The notes under the pieces were generated by a model. It ran no database searches. It saw only the letters and a list, made by a program, of their open reading frames with translations, and was not told where the DNA came from. From Candidatus Coatesbacteria bacterium (GTDB lineage: Bacteria > RBG-13-66-14): a DNA stretch of 35,051 bases. A program made the position numbers and the translations under genes. The stretch spans positions 1 to 35,051 of the forward strand of contig WJLX01000004.1 in NCBI GenBank assembly GCA_014728225.1. The letters are read 5' to 3'. Shown piece by piece: positions 26,505 to 34,039 of the stretch. Position 1 is the first letter of the stretch. Every line of letters starts with the position of its first letter.

Positions 26505-27626
26505 TTAATCCCCAAAGGCTTCGTCTAGGAGTTGTTTGCGGTAGTCGAGATCCACGGCGGCGCGATAGACGAGGGGGTTGTGAACTGCTTTAACATTTGG
26601 CAATGGTGAGTATCCCATTTGCGGTTGAGCCTTAACAATAGTTTCCCATTTAGCTAATAACTCATTAGAGATTAGATTAATATCATTATAATCCATTACA
26701 AAGCTAACATATATATAAGGATCAGAGCCCTTACTTTTTGTTATCAGCTTAAAGGGTTCTTTGTTATAATGTTTCTTAGTCATGCTTTCGTAACTATCTG
26801 GATCTATATCTTCTGGTAAGATGAATCCAATAGAATTGATATGTTGATGATTAGCTGTAAGGGAAAAACCTCTATTGATCGTAAGATTGATTGATAATCC
26901 TTTAGTGCAACTTGTTACAAATCTTTCTGGATATTGGTCTAGGTTTGCTATTTCTATTGCCCTTTTCATTAAATCGAAATATCCCTCAATCCATTCCTTT
27001 GATGGTGACCTTCTAATCGCCGCCAACAATCGTTTCCGGTGCTCGGCTTCTGTTGTCGGCGTCTTAGTCGCCTTCTTCTTCGAACGCTGATGCAGCTTGG
27101 TCTGCGTTCGATGGTTATTCTTCGAGAAGAGAGGCTCGGAGGTGGTGCGTTCGCTGACAGATCTTTCTTTAATCCTCGTTATTCTTTTAGCATCTATAGG
27201 TATCTCTTCTGATTCGTTCCATAGATTGGAATACCATTCCCTTAATTCAATGACAATATCGCCTTCGAAAAGTACCGCCGCTTCGTCACGTCTTCCAAAT
27301 CCCAGATCAGTTAAATTGGCCGAGCCCAGAAGCGCCTTCTCTTTCCCAATGAACACCTTGGCGTGCAACAAATCCTTGTGATGTATTTGATTGTGGTTAT
27401 TCTTACAGAATTCAATCAAACGCTGTTTGCTTCTGTCAGTTAAAGCATTGAAGCATTCATTGCAATCCGTTATCAAGCGCCATTCTTTGCCTTCGATCAA
27501 TCGTAATAATATATCAGGATTGAAGTAGGGCACAACTATCGACAAGGAGCCATCCGCGGCGACTTCCTCGATTGCATCCCAAAACGCAGTCGAAGCTTTA
27601 TCGCCCTCATGCACGATCAGCCGCAT
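26505..27626 (-). CDS. PLD-like (HKD) nuclease-family protein in an AT-rich insert
   Basis: The 373-residue protein has one PLD-superfamily catalytic motif, LLHAKVFIGKEKALLGSANLTDLGF (residues about 91-115; His93, Lys95, Asn108), with the GSxN part complete. A single motif suggests a dimeric active site, as in nuclease-type members and unlike cardiolipin synthases, which have two. Residues 1-60 (VPYFNPDILLRLIEG) fit the N-terminal PLD fold. A lysine-rich linker near 170-195 leads to a C-terminal domain of about 180 residues that I do not recognise. There is no membrane segment. The gene is AT-rich (parts near 25-40% GC by eye) amid GC-rich neighbours, pointing to transfer. Its ATG overlaps the pgsA stop (TGATG). 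A defence or nucleic-acid role is more likely than lipid metabolism, but this is inference. Confidence 0.85.
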   Translation of the reverse strand: MRLIVHEGDKASTAFWDAIEEVAADGSLSIVVPYFNPDILLRLIEGKEWRLITDCNECFNALTDRSKQRLIEFCKNNHNQIHHKDLLHAKVFIGKEKALLGSANLTDLGFGRRDEAAVLFEGDIVIELREWYSNLWNESEEIPIDAKRITRIKERSVSERTTSEPLFSKNNHRTQTKLHQRSKKKATKTPTTEAEHRKRLLAAIRRSPSKEWIEGYFDLMKRAIEIANLDQYPERFVTSCTKGLSINLTINRGFSLTANHQHINSIGFILPEDIDPDSYESMTKKHYNKEPFKLITKSKGSDPYIYVSFVMDYNDINLISNELLAKWETIVKAQPQMGYSPLPNVKAVHNPLVYRAAVDLDYRKQLLDEAFGD

Positions 27627-28243
27627 CACTCCTCCTCGGCCTCCAGGCCGGAGCGGATCAGCGCGCGGCCCTTGACCAGGTAGTCGACGCCGGAAACCAG
27701 GCTCTGCAGGGCGGCCAGACCGACCAGAGACAGGTAGACGATCCGGCAGATGCGGTCGATTTCCGGCGTCCAGGCGCCGCCGGCCTCGACGACGAGGGCG
27801 CGCACGGCCAGGAAGGCCACCACAGCGACCACGGCGGTCAGCTGCAGCAGGGTCTTGGCCTTGCCCAGCTTGCTGGAGGGGACCTCGACACCGCGGTGGG
27901 CGGCGTAGGCCCGCAGGGCGGTCACCAGCAGCTCGCGCCAGATGACGACGAGGGCGATCCAGAAGGGCACCAGGGGGGTGCCGGGGGTGTGCTCGACCAC
28001 GGCGAAGGTCACCAGGGCGCCGGCGACGAACAGCTTGTCGGCCAGGGGATCGGCGAAGCGGCCGAAGGCCGAGCCGCTGTCCCGGCGCCGGGCGACGATG
28101 CCGTCGACCAGGTCGGTCAGGGCGGCTATCAAAGCCAGGGCCAGGGCGGCGATGTACAGCCCGGTCCCGCCCAGAGCCAGACAGGCCGTGAAGGGAACGG
28201 TCAACACCATGCGCACCAGGGTCAGTTTGTTGGGCAGGGTCAT
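27626..28243 (-). CDS. pgsA: CDP-diacylglycerol--glycerol-3-phosphate 3-phosphatidyltransferase
   Basis: PgsA makes phosphatidylglycerol-phosphate from CDP-diacylglycerol and glycerol-3-phosphate in the inner membrane. The 205-residue protein starts MTLPNKLTLVRMVLTVPF, the family N-terminus. It contains the CDP-alcohol phosphotransferase motif as DLVDGIVARRRDSGSAFG (about 44-61) followed by RFADPLADK. The spacing DGxxAR...G...DxxxD is intact. WRELLVTALR and SKLGKAKTLLQ are further family blocks, and about five membrane segments are visible. It overlaps rimO by four bases (ATGA), and its stop shares a base with the start of the PLD-like gene. Confidence 0.95.
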   Translation of the reverse strand: MTLPNKLTLVRMVLTVPFTACLALGGTGLYIAALALALIAALTDLVDGIVARRRDSGSAFGRFADPLADKLFVAGALVTFAVVEHTPGTPLVPFWIALVVIWRELLVTALRAYAAHRGVEVPSSKLGKAKTLLQLTAVVAVVAFLAVRALVVEAGGAWTPEIDRICRIVYLSLVGLAALQSLVSGVDYLVKGRALIRSGLEAEEE

Positions 28244-29643
28244 GCTTCGGTCGGGGGTTCAGCGGCGGCGGGCTCGGCGCGTAGATCGTAGGGCAGGGCC
28301 TCGGTGTAGATGATGCGGCGGAACTCACCGGGGAGCCAGTCATGGCCCCGGGGCAGGACGACCTCGACGAAGCCGTCGACCTCGGGGCAGTGGCGGGCGG
28401 CGCGACAGACGGCGCCCTCCTCGGCGATGAAATCGACCAGCACCTGGTCCTCGGTGCCGACGAGGGCGCTGTTCTTCTCCAGGCTGACGGCCTCTTGCAG
28501 CTCGTAGAGGGCGCGGCGCCGCAGCTCCTTCTCGGCGGGGGTGACGTCGTCGTCCAGGGCGGCGGCCGGGGTGTTCGGCATGGCGGCGAAGGCGAAGACG
28601 CCCAGATGGTCGAAGCGCACCTCGTCGACGAACCTGACCAGTTCGTCGAAGGCGGCGGCGTCCTCACCGGGAAAGCCGACCAGGGCGGTGCCGCGCAGAA
28701 CGAGATCGGGCACCAGCTCCCGGGCCGCTTCGAGCGTCGCCCGCAGCTCCACGGGACCGCCCTCGCGGTTCATCGCCCGCAACACCCCGGCGTCGGCGTG
28801 CTGGAAGGGGAAGTCCAGGTAGGGCACGAACTGGGGCTGGGCGTCCAGGGCGCCGAGGAAAGCCTCGTCGATGCGGGCGGGGTTGGGGTAGAGAACGCGC
28901 AGCCAGAGGTCGTCGACGGGCAAGTTGAGGGCCAGCTCGCCGAGGAGGTGTGCCAGGGACGGTTCACCGTAGAGATCGCGACCGTAGGCCGTGGTCTCCT
29001 GGGCGATCAGGATCAGCTCCCGGGCGCCGGCCTGGACCAGACCGGCGGCTTCGCCGACGACGGCTTCGAGTTCGCGGCTGCGCTGGGGGCCGCGCAGGCG
29101 GGGGATGGCGCAGAAGGCGCAGCCCAGGTCGCAGCCTTCGGCCAGTTTGAGGTAGGCCGTGTGCGGCGGGGTCAGGGCGATGCGCTGGGGCAGGACGTCG
29201 GGGTTGCCGTCGTAGGCGCCGCCGGGCTCGCCGAAGCTCACCACGGGGGCTTCGGCCGTTTCAGCGGCTGTTCCGCCGAAGAGTCCGTCGACCAGCTCTC
29301 CCAGCCGGGGCAGGGCGCCGGTGCCCGCCAGCAGGTCGATCGCTGGGTACTCGTCGAGCAACCGCTCGCGCAGCTCCTCGACGGCGCAGCCGATCACCGC
29401 CAGCCTCGAACCGCCGAAGCGGTCGCGCAGCGAAGCCAGCCGCTCCAGCTCGACCCGTGTCTCCTCGAGGGCCTCGGGCAGAAAGCCGCAGGTGTTGATC
29501 AGGTACAGCTCGGCCTCGTCGTCGTCGGTCAGCTCCCAGCCCCGCCGGGACAACTGACCGAGGACGACCTCGGAATCCACCAGGGCCTTGCTGCAGCCCA
29601 GGGAGACCAGGTGAACCCGGCGCTGTCGGTGTCGCTCAGTCAT
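28240..29643 (-). CDS. rimO: Ribosomal protein S12 methylthiotransferase RimO
   Basis: RimO adds a methylthio group to an aspartate of ribosomal protein S12, using two [4Fe-4S] clusters and SAM. In this 467-residue protein the N-terminal MTTase cysteines are Cys17 (SLGCSKALVDSE), Cys52 (INTCGF) and Cys86 (VIGCAVEE). The radical-SAM triad is Cys171, Cys175 and Cys178 (GCDLGCAFCAIPRLRG). A TRAM domain closes the protein, with the RimO-like CPEVDGFVEV stretch. The family's usual GCPKN is GCSKA here, so the Asn after the Lys is replaced. It overlaps the zinc-ribbon gene by eight bases and pgsA by four, and so belongs to the long minus-strand run. Confidence 0.95.
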   Translation of the reverse strand: MTERHRQRRVHLVSLGCSKALVDSEVVLGQLSRRGWELTDDDEAELYLINTCGFLPEALEETRVELERLASLRDRFGGSRLAVIGCAVEELRERLLDEYPAIDLLAGTGALPRLGELVDGLFGGTAAETAEAPVVSFGEPGGAYDGNPDVLPQRIALTPPHTAYLKLAEGCDLGCAFCAIPRLRGPQRSRELEAVVGEAAGLVQAGARELILIAQETTAYGRDLYGEPSLAHLLGELALNLPVDDLWLRVLYPNPARIDEAFLGALDAQPQFVPYLDFPFQHADAGVLRAMNREGGPVELRATLEAARELVPDLVLRGTALVGFPGEDAAAFDELVRFVDEVRFDHLGVFAFAAMPNTPAAALDDDVTPAEKELRRRALYELQEAVSLEKNSALVGTEDQVLVDFIAEEGAVCRAARHCPEVDGFVEVVLPRGHDWLPGEFRRIIYTEALPYDLRAEPAAAEPPTEA

Positions 29644-31024
29644 CGTCGACCGTTTCCCGGTCTGCGGGCGGCGCCTCGTCGAGGAGGAAGACGATCGAGC
29701 GCTCGTTGCGCGGCGCCCGAGCTCGCAGCTTCCACTGCGTCCCGTCGGCGAGTTCGACGTACAGGTGATCGGCGCTGAAGCGCACCCGGTGCAACCGATC
29801 CAACCGGCAGCGCTGAAGGCGCCGCTTGTCGTAGGCCAGGACCTCGTCGCCGCGCAGGGCCAATCCGGCCGCGGCGTTCTGGTTGAAGGACAGGTCGGCG
29901 AAGGCCGTCAGTTCGTCGGGGTCCAGCTCCAGCCGCCGGGCGACGCGGTTGCGCCGGGCGCCCTTGAGCCGGGAGGAGGCGAAGCGCTGGAGCAGCTCGC
30001 CGCGCGCCTCCTCGTCCAGGTGACTGGAGACGACGCCGGGGGCCAGCTCGGCGGCCAGGCGGTAGAGGGGCTCCGGCTCTTCGACACTGTAGATGCCGGG
30101 CGCCAGCCAGCGGTCCTGAGCCCGCATGGCGGCGGCGTCGACACTCCAGCGTTCGCCGAAACCCGGATGCTCGGCGAGTTTGTGTTGCAGCCGCAGAACC
30201 TCGGCGACGGGGAAATCGGCCTCGACCTCGCCGTCGCGCATGACCAGGGAGCCGATGATGTCCAGGTAGCGACCCCAACCGTGGAACAGCCGGGCGGCCT
30301 GGTTCTTCAGCTCCGGCCAGCAGTCCGGAGCCGCGGTGATCGCACCCGCCTCCACGGCCCGGACCAGGGAGCGGAGGGCCTCGGCCAGGGCGCGGGTGCG
30401 GGCGGCCAGCTCCCCGTGGACGACGACGAGCTTGCGCTCTTGCAGCATCTGCGTCAACTGGCGGGCCAGCCAGAGCTCACCGGCGGGCCGGCGCACGGCG
30501 CGCCGCAGGGCCGAACGCTCGCCGTAGAATTCGCCCCGGGGGGTGAAATCACGCAGCTCGGGCAGACGGGTCGCTTCCTCCATCGGGAACACCTCGCCGC
30601 CGACGACGCGGTGCAGGCGGCCGCAGTCCGGACAGGCCAGGCCGTCGCCGTCGGCGTCGCCGCAGGCGAAATCGGCGCCGCAGCGCTCGCAACAGCCGAG
30701 GACCAGCTTGTCGCCCGGGGTCAGCAGGTGCGGCAGACCGCACTCACCGCAGGGGGCATGGGGCAGCTCGCGCAGGTGGGTCTGTTCCGTCCGGCAGCGC
30801 GGGCAGTAGACCCGGCGGCCCGGGATCAGGCCGTAGCGCACCAGGCCCGTCAGCCCGAAGCCCAGGGCCACCGCACCCCCCGCCGCCAGGGGAATACCGA
30901 TGAAGATCCCCAGGGGACCGCCGCCGATGATCAGCAGCGCACCCAGCGCCGCCACGGCCAGGCCCAGGCCGCCGTCGCGCAAGGCCCGCTTGAGCCGCTG
31001 ACTCCGCGTCACCACCCCGCTCAT
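29636..31024 (-). CDS. Zinc-ribbon membrane protein of unknown function
   Basis: The ATG at 31024 overlaps the stop of the LolA-like gene (ATGA) and gives 462 residues. Two membrane segments (about 16-35 and 40-62) are followed by a Cys-rich region of about 65 residues with CPRC, CGEC, CERC and CPDC pairs, enough for two zinc ribbons. The remaining 330 residues are soluble, helical and rich in Arg and Glu. They include ALAEALRSLVRAVEAGAI and, near the end, a beta stretch (RVRFSADHLYVELADGTQWKL). I recognise no family. The likely picture is a membrane-anchored protein with a cytoplasmic zinc-binding head. It is placed between a lipoprotein carrier and rimO. Confidence 0.78.
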   Translation of the reverse strand: MSGVVTRSQRLKRALRDGGLGLAVAALGALLIIGGGPLGIFIGIPLAAGGAVALGFGLTGLVRYGLIPGRRVYCPRCRTEQTHLRELPHAPCGECGLPHLLTPGDKLVLGCCERCGADFACGDADGDGLACPDCGRLHRVVGGEVFPMEEATRLPELRDFTPRGEFYGERSALRRAVRRPAGELWLARQLTQMLQERKLVVVHGELAARTRALAEALRSLVRAVEAGAITAAPDCWPELKNQAARLFHGWGRYLDIIGSLVMRDGEVEADFPVAEVLRLQHKLAEHPGFGERWSVDAAAMRAQDRWLAPGIYSVEEPEPLYRLAAELAPGVVSSHLDEEARGELLQRFASSRLKGARRNRVARRLELDPDELTAFADLSFNQNAAAGLALRGDEVLAYDKRRLQRCRLDRLHRVRFSADHLYVELADGTQWKLRARAPRNERSIVFLLDEAPPADRETVDDD

Positions 31025-31668
31025 CGCTCCATCCTCAACAGCTCGACGCCCGCCGGGGCCTCGAAAGTGAACTGGCCGTCGGCCAGCGCAATATCCAGCT
31101 CGATGTCGGACAGACGGTAGCTGAGCTCGTTGCCCTGCTCGTCGACGAGTTCGATCTGCAGCGGCAGCCAGCGCTCCGTATCGATCCACAGCCGACCGGC
31201 GGGGTAGGCCTCGGCCGGGTCCCGCGCCGTCATCCGCAGCCGGACCGTCGCCACGCCGTTGACCTCCTCCTCGCCGTCCAGCTCGTAGGCGTAGTCGCGC
31301 TCGAAGTAGCCCACCAGGTCCGTCAGCATCGTCTGCTCGGCGAAGTCCGCGACGGGGCCGTAGAGGCACTGGCCGTTCTTGACCGTGTACAACCAATACG
31401 TCTCACCATCGCAGACCAGAATCTGCTCGTAAGGCGTGTGATACTCGATGCGGAAGCGGTCCGGCAGGTCCATCCGCAGGACCCCGAGCAGCACGCGGCG
31501 CTGGCCCAGGAGACCCGAAACCGTCACCCGGCGCAGATCACAGGTCAGGGTGTCGGCGTCGGCGTAGGCGGCCTTGACCCGGGCGACGACGTCGTCGACG
31601 GTCAGGGCGACGGTCAGGCTTGCCGTCAGGACAAGCAAGAGTAAAAAGGCGGATCGAAAAAGTTTCAT
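31021..31668 (-). CDS. lolA: LolA-like outer-membrane lipoprotein carrier protein
   Basis: The 215-residue protein has a signal peptide (MKLFRSAFLLLLVLTASLTVAL) and then the LolA-type fold. VDDVVARVKAAYADADTL matches the family start, and GVLRMDLPDRFRIEYHTPYEQILVCDGETYWLYT is the central block given in part in all LolA proteins. A long beta-rich half ends in GQFTFEAPAGVEL. LolA carries lipoproteins across the periplasm to the outer membrane, though the superfamily also includes relatives with other cargo. GGGAA precedes the ATG at 31668. It is the first gene of the ten-gene run; nested palindrome 2 lies 77 bases upstream. Confidence 0.87.
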   Translation of the reverse strand: MKLFRSAFLLLLVLTASLTVALTVDDVVARVKAAYADADTLTCDLRRVTVSGLLGQRRVLLGVLRMDLPDRFRIEYHTPYEQILVCDGETYWLYTVKNGQCLYGPVADFAEQTMLTDLVGYFERDYAYELDGEEEVNGVATVRLRMTARDPAEAYPAGRLWIDTERWLPLQIELVDEQGNELSYRLSDIELDIALADGQFTFEAPAGVELLRMER

Positions 31669-31744
31669 CGGTTTCCCGGTTGGAGGGCTTACTGGGGTAC
31701 GTGGAGGTAAGGTTGGGGGTTCCGCTATCGCGCTTGATTTGCGG

Positions 31745-31932
31745 GCTGAGACCTTTGAAAAAACCGATGAGGAACGCCGGCGGCTCGACGATCCGGAGCG
31801 CCGGAACTGGCACGGTTTTTGCGGAGGCGACACCGTCGGGTCGTTGGCTGCTTCGCCGAGATGCAAAAACCGTGCCAGTTCCGGCCGGTGCGGGTTTGGA
31901 CCGTCGGGCGGCCGGTTTTCAAAGGTCTCAGC
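31745..31932. repeat. Nested palindromic element 2
   Basis: The outer arms begin at 31745 (GCTGAGACCTTTGAAA...) and end at 31932; 16 bp pair perfectly, apart from two extra A further in. The inner arms 31801-31822 and 31863-31884 are a 22-bp perfect inverted repeat with GGAACTGGCACGGTTTTTGC. The 40-base loop starts GGAGGCG and ends CGCCGAGAT, so this copy is reversed relative to elements 1 and 3. Its inner arms differ from those by a paired change (C to T and G to A) that keeps the stem. It begins 12 bases after the ftsK stop. Confidence 0.9.
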
Positions 31933-31944
31933 CGTCGGTTGGTT

Positions 31945-33768
31945 TTAGGGTCGCGCCCGCCAATGCCGGACCACGGCCAGGACCGCCCCTTCGTCGACGT
32001 AGCCCGCCTGCAGGCGCAGCGGCTCGGCGGCGCCGACGGGCAGGAACAGCAGGTCCCCGCGGCCGAGGAGTTTCTCCGCTCCGCCCTCGTCGAGGATGAC
32101 CCGGGAGTCGACGGCGGAGCGCACCTTGAAGGCGGCCCGGCTGGGGAAGTTGGCCTTGAGTACTCCGGTGACGACGTCGACGCTGGGCCGCTGGGTGGCC
32201 ACCAACAGGTGGAGGCCCACGGCGCGAGCCATCTGGGCCAGACGGGCCAGTGGGGTTTCGACGGATTTGCCGGTGGCGGCCATCAGCTCGGCCAGCTCGT
32301 CGACGGCGATCACGATCCAGGGCAGCGGTTCGAGTTCTTTGTCCTCGGCGGCGGCCAGTTCGTTGTAGGTCTCGATGGAGCGGCGCTGGGCCTTGGCCAG
32401 CACGGTGTAGCGGCGGTCCATCTCGGCGACCAGTTTCTCCAACTCGACGAGGGCCTTCTGCGGGTCGGTGATCGGCGCGCCGATCAGGTGGGGCAGACCG
32501 GCGTAGGGCGCCAGCTCGACCCGGCCGGGATCGATCAGCAGCAGGCGCAGGGTCTGTGGGCCGACCCGGGAGAGCAGGGACAGCAGCACGGCGTTGAGGA
32601 AGACGCTCTTGCCCGAGCCGGTGGTGCCGGCGATCAGCAGGTGGGGCAGTTTGGCCAGATCGGCGATGACGACGGCACCGTCCTGGCCCAGGCCGACGGG
32701 GAAGGCCAGGGGGCTGGCGTGGCGTTGCCAGGCCTCGTCCTCCAGCAGCTCGCGCAGGGCGACGATGCGCCGTTCGCTCAACGGAATCTCGAGGTTGACG
32801 GTGCCGGCCTCGGAACGCGGCACTACGCGCACCGCCGGGCTTTTCAGCGCCAGGGACAGCTCCGGCGTCAAGCGCTCCAGGCTCTTCAGCCGTTCGCGGG
32901 GGGCCAGGCGCAGTTCGAAGACGCCCAGGCTGGGTCCGCGACGGTAGCCGATGATGTTGGCGGCCACCCCGTGCTGTTCGAGGAAGCGGCGCAGCAGCTC
33001 GGGGCGCTCGTCGGGCTCTTCCCGGGTCGGCTGGACGGCGGCTTCGGCGCCCAGGGTATCGAGGGGCGGCGGGGCGGCGGCGGCGGGCGCGGCCGGTTCC
33101 AGACCGGCGTCGACGGGCTGCTCGATGGATGACGTAGGTTGCTCCCCGTCCGGCGGTCGTTCGCACTTCTCCGACGACGGCGGCTTGGCGGCGCCTTGAT
33201 GATGCTTATCTCGACCCCGTTTGACCGCCGCGGCCATCCGCTTCCCGCCGCGGCCGAAGAACGCGCCGATCTCGCGCAGCCGCAACCCCGTCGCCAGGGT
33301 GAAGCCGAACAACAGCAGCAGGCTTCCCAACAGAACGGTGCCGAAACCCCCCAGGACACTCGTCAGGGAGCCGGAGATCCAGCGGCCGAGCCGACCGCCG
33401 TAGAGCGGCCAGGCCCGCTCGGCGCCGACAAGATCGAAGAATAAGGCCAGGGAGCCGATCAACAGCAGGAAACCCAACAATTGACGGCCCAGGCGTTCCG
33501 TGGCGGCGCGGATCAACGCCTGACCAGCGTAGATCACCACCAGGGCCAGGGCGAAGCCCAGGTAGCCCACCAGCCAGAGCTGGGCGCGACCCCAACTCAG
33601 GCCCCAGGCGCCGACGAAAGACGAGTCTGTGTCTGTCAACGTGGGCGGGGCGCCGGCGTTAAGGTAGGCCGCCAGGCAGACGAAGCTGAACAGTCCGGCC
33701 AGGATCAAGACGATCCCCCAGCCGAGGCTGCGTTCACTGCGCTTGCGCTTCTTGCGACGTTTGGCCAT
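31945..33768 (-). CDS. ftsK: FtsK/SpoIIIE-type DNA translocase lacking the gamma domain
   Basis: FtsK pumps DNA through the closing septum during chromosome segregation. The 607-residue protein has a basic start (MAKRRKKRKR), four membrane segments (about 17-35, 64-84, 97-113 and 141-160), a Pro/Ala-rich linker to about 250 and then the alpha and beta motor domains. Walker A is GTTGSGKS (381-388) and Walker B ends in Asp490-Glu491 (WIVIAVDELAEL). ATQRPSVDVVTGVLKANFPSR and GRGDLLFLP are family blocks. The common DPK of the motor is DPG here (413-415). The sequence stops right after the motor (VVRHWRARP), so the winged-helix gamma domain that reads KOPS and contacts XerD is missing. Palindromes lie on both sides. 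Confidence 0.94.
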   Translation of the reverse strand: MAKRRKKRKRSERSLGWGIVLILAGLFSFVCLAAYLNAGAPPTLTDTDSSFVGAWGLSWGRAQLWLVGYLGFALALVVIYAGQALIRAATERLGRQLLGFLLLIGSLALFFDLVGAERAWPLYGGRLGRWISGSLTSVLGGFGTVLLGSLLLLFGFTLATGLRLREIGAFFGRGGKRMAAAVKRGRDKHHQGAAKPPSSEKCERPPDGEQPTSSIEQPVDAGLEPAAPAAAAPPPLDTLGAEAAVQPTREEPDERPELLRRFLEQHGVAANIIGYRRGPSLGVFELRLAPRERLKSLERLTPELSLALKSPAVRVVPRSEAGTVNLEIPLSERRIVALRELLEDEAWQRHASPLAFPVGLGQDGAVVIADLAKLPHLLIAGTTGSGKSVFLNAVLLSLLSRVGPQTLRLLLIDPGRVELAPYAGLPHLIGAPITDPQKALVELEKLVAEMDRRYTVLAKAQRRSIETYNELAAAEDKELEPLPWIVIAVDELAELMAATGKSVETPLARLAQMARAVGLHLLVATQRPSVDVVTGVLKANFPSRAAFKVRSAVDSRVILDEGGAEKLLGRGDLLFLPVGAAEPLRLQAGYVDEGAVLAVVRHWRARP

Positions 33769-33804
33769 GGTGGGTAGGTTCGTGCTTAATGGTATCGACG
33801 ATGA

Positions 33805-33833
33805 ATCATAGGAGGGGGCGTCAGGGGCGTCAC
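33805..33833 (-). promoter_or_regulatory. Possible ftsK promoter with its -35 box in nested palindrome 3
   Basis: On the minus strand GTGACG (33833-33828) and TATGAT (33810-33805) are 17 bp apart. The -35 hexamer lies in the outer arm of element 3. Transcription would start near 33798, 30 bases before the ATG. Confidence 0.4.
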
Positions 33834-34028
33834 CTTTGAAAATTTAGCTAATCGTTGTTTCGTAGCGCTCCCGTGGGTGTTGGCGCCGGAACCGGCACGG
33901 TTTTTGCATGTCGGCGCGGCGGCGGGCGTCTCGCGGGTTGCGCCTCCGCAAAAACCGTGCCGGTTCCGGCGCCGAGGTTGCGGAGGTAGGCGGGGCGGGT
34001 GTGGCCGTAATTTTTCAAAGGTGACGCC
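33826..34028. repeat. Nested palindromic element 3
   Basis: The outer arms 33826-33842 and 34012-34028 are a 17-bp perfect inverted repeat (GGCGTCACCTTTGAAAA), sharing ACCTTTGAAAA with element 2. The inner arms 33882-33907 and 33948-33973 are a 26-bp perfect inverted repeat containing GGAACCGGCACGGTTTTTGC. The 40-base loop starts ATGTCGGCG and ends GCGCCTCC. It begins 11 bases after the uppP stop and reaches to 57 bases before the ftsK start. Confidence 0.9.
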
Positions 34029-34039
34029 GGCGGTCCTGA

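Noticed and set aside
27626-28667. N-terminal extension of the PLD-like frame to 28667
   Set aside because: The extension runs through pgsA and rimO in another frame and is Arg/Pro-rich nonsense; the ATG at 27626 has a GGAGGAG site.
31024-31396. Extension of the zinc-ribbon protein to 31396
   Set aside because: It lies inside the lolA-like gene, is arginine-rich, and the ATGA overlap at 31024 is the natural start.
31745-31932. CRISPR-like reading of the palindromic repeats
   Set aside because: The arms are inverted, not direct, repeats; there is no regular spacer array and no cas gene.
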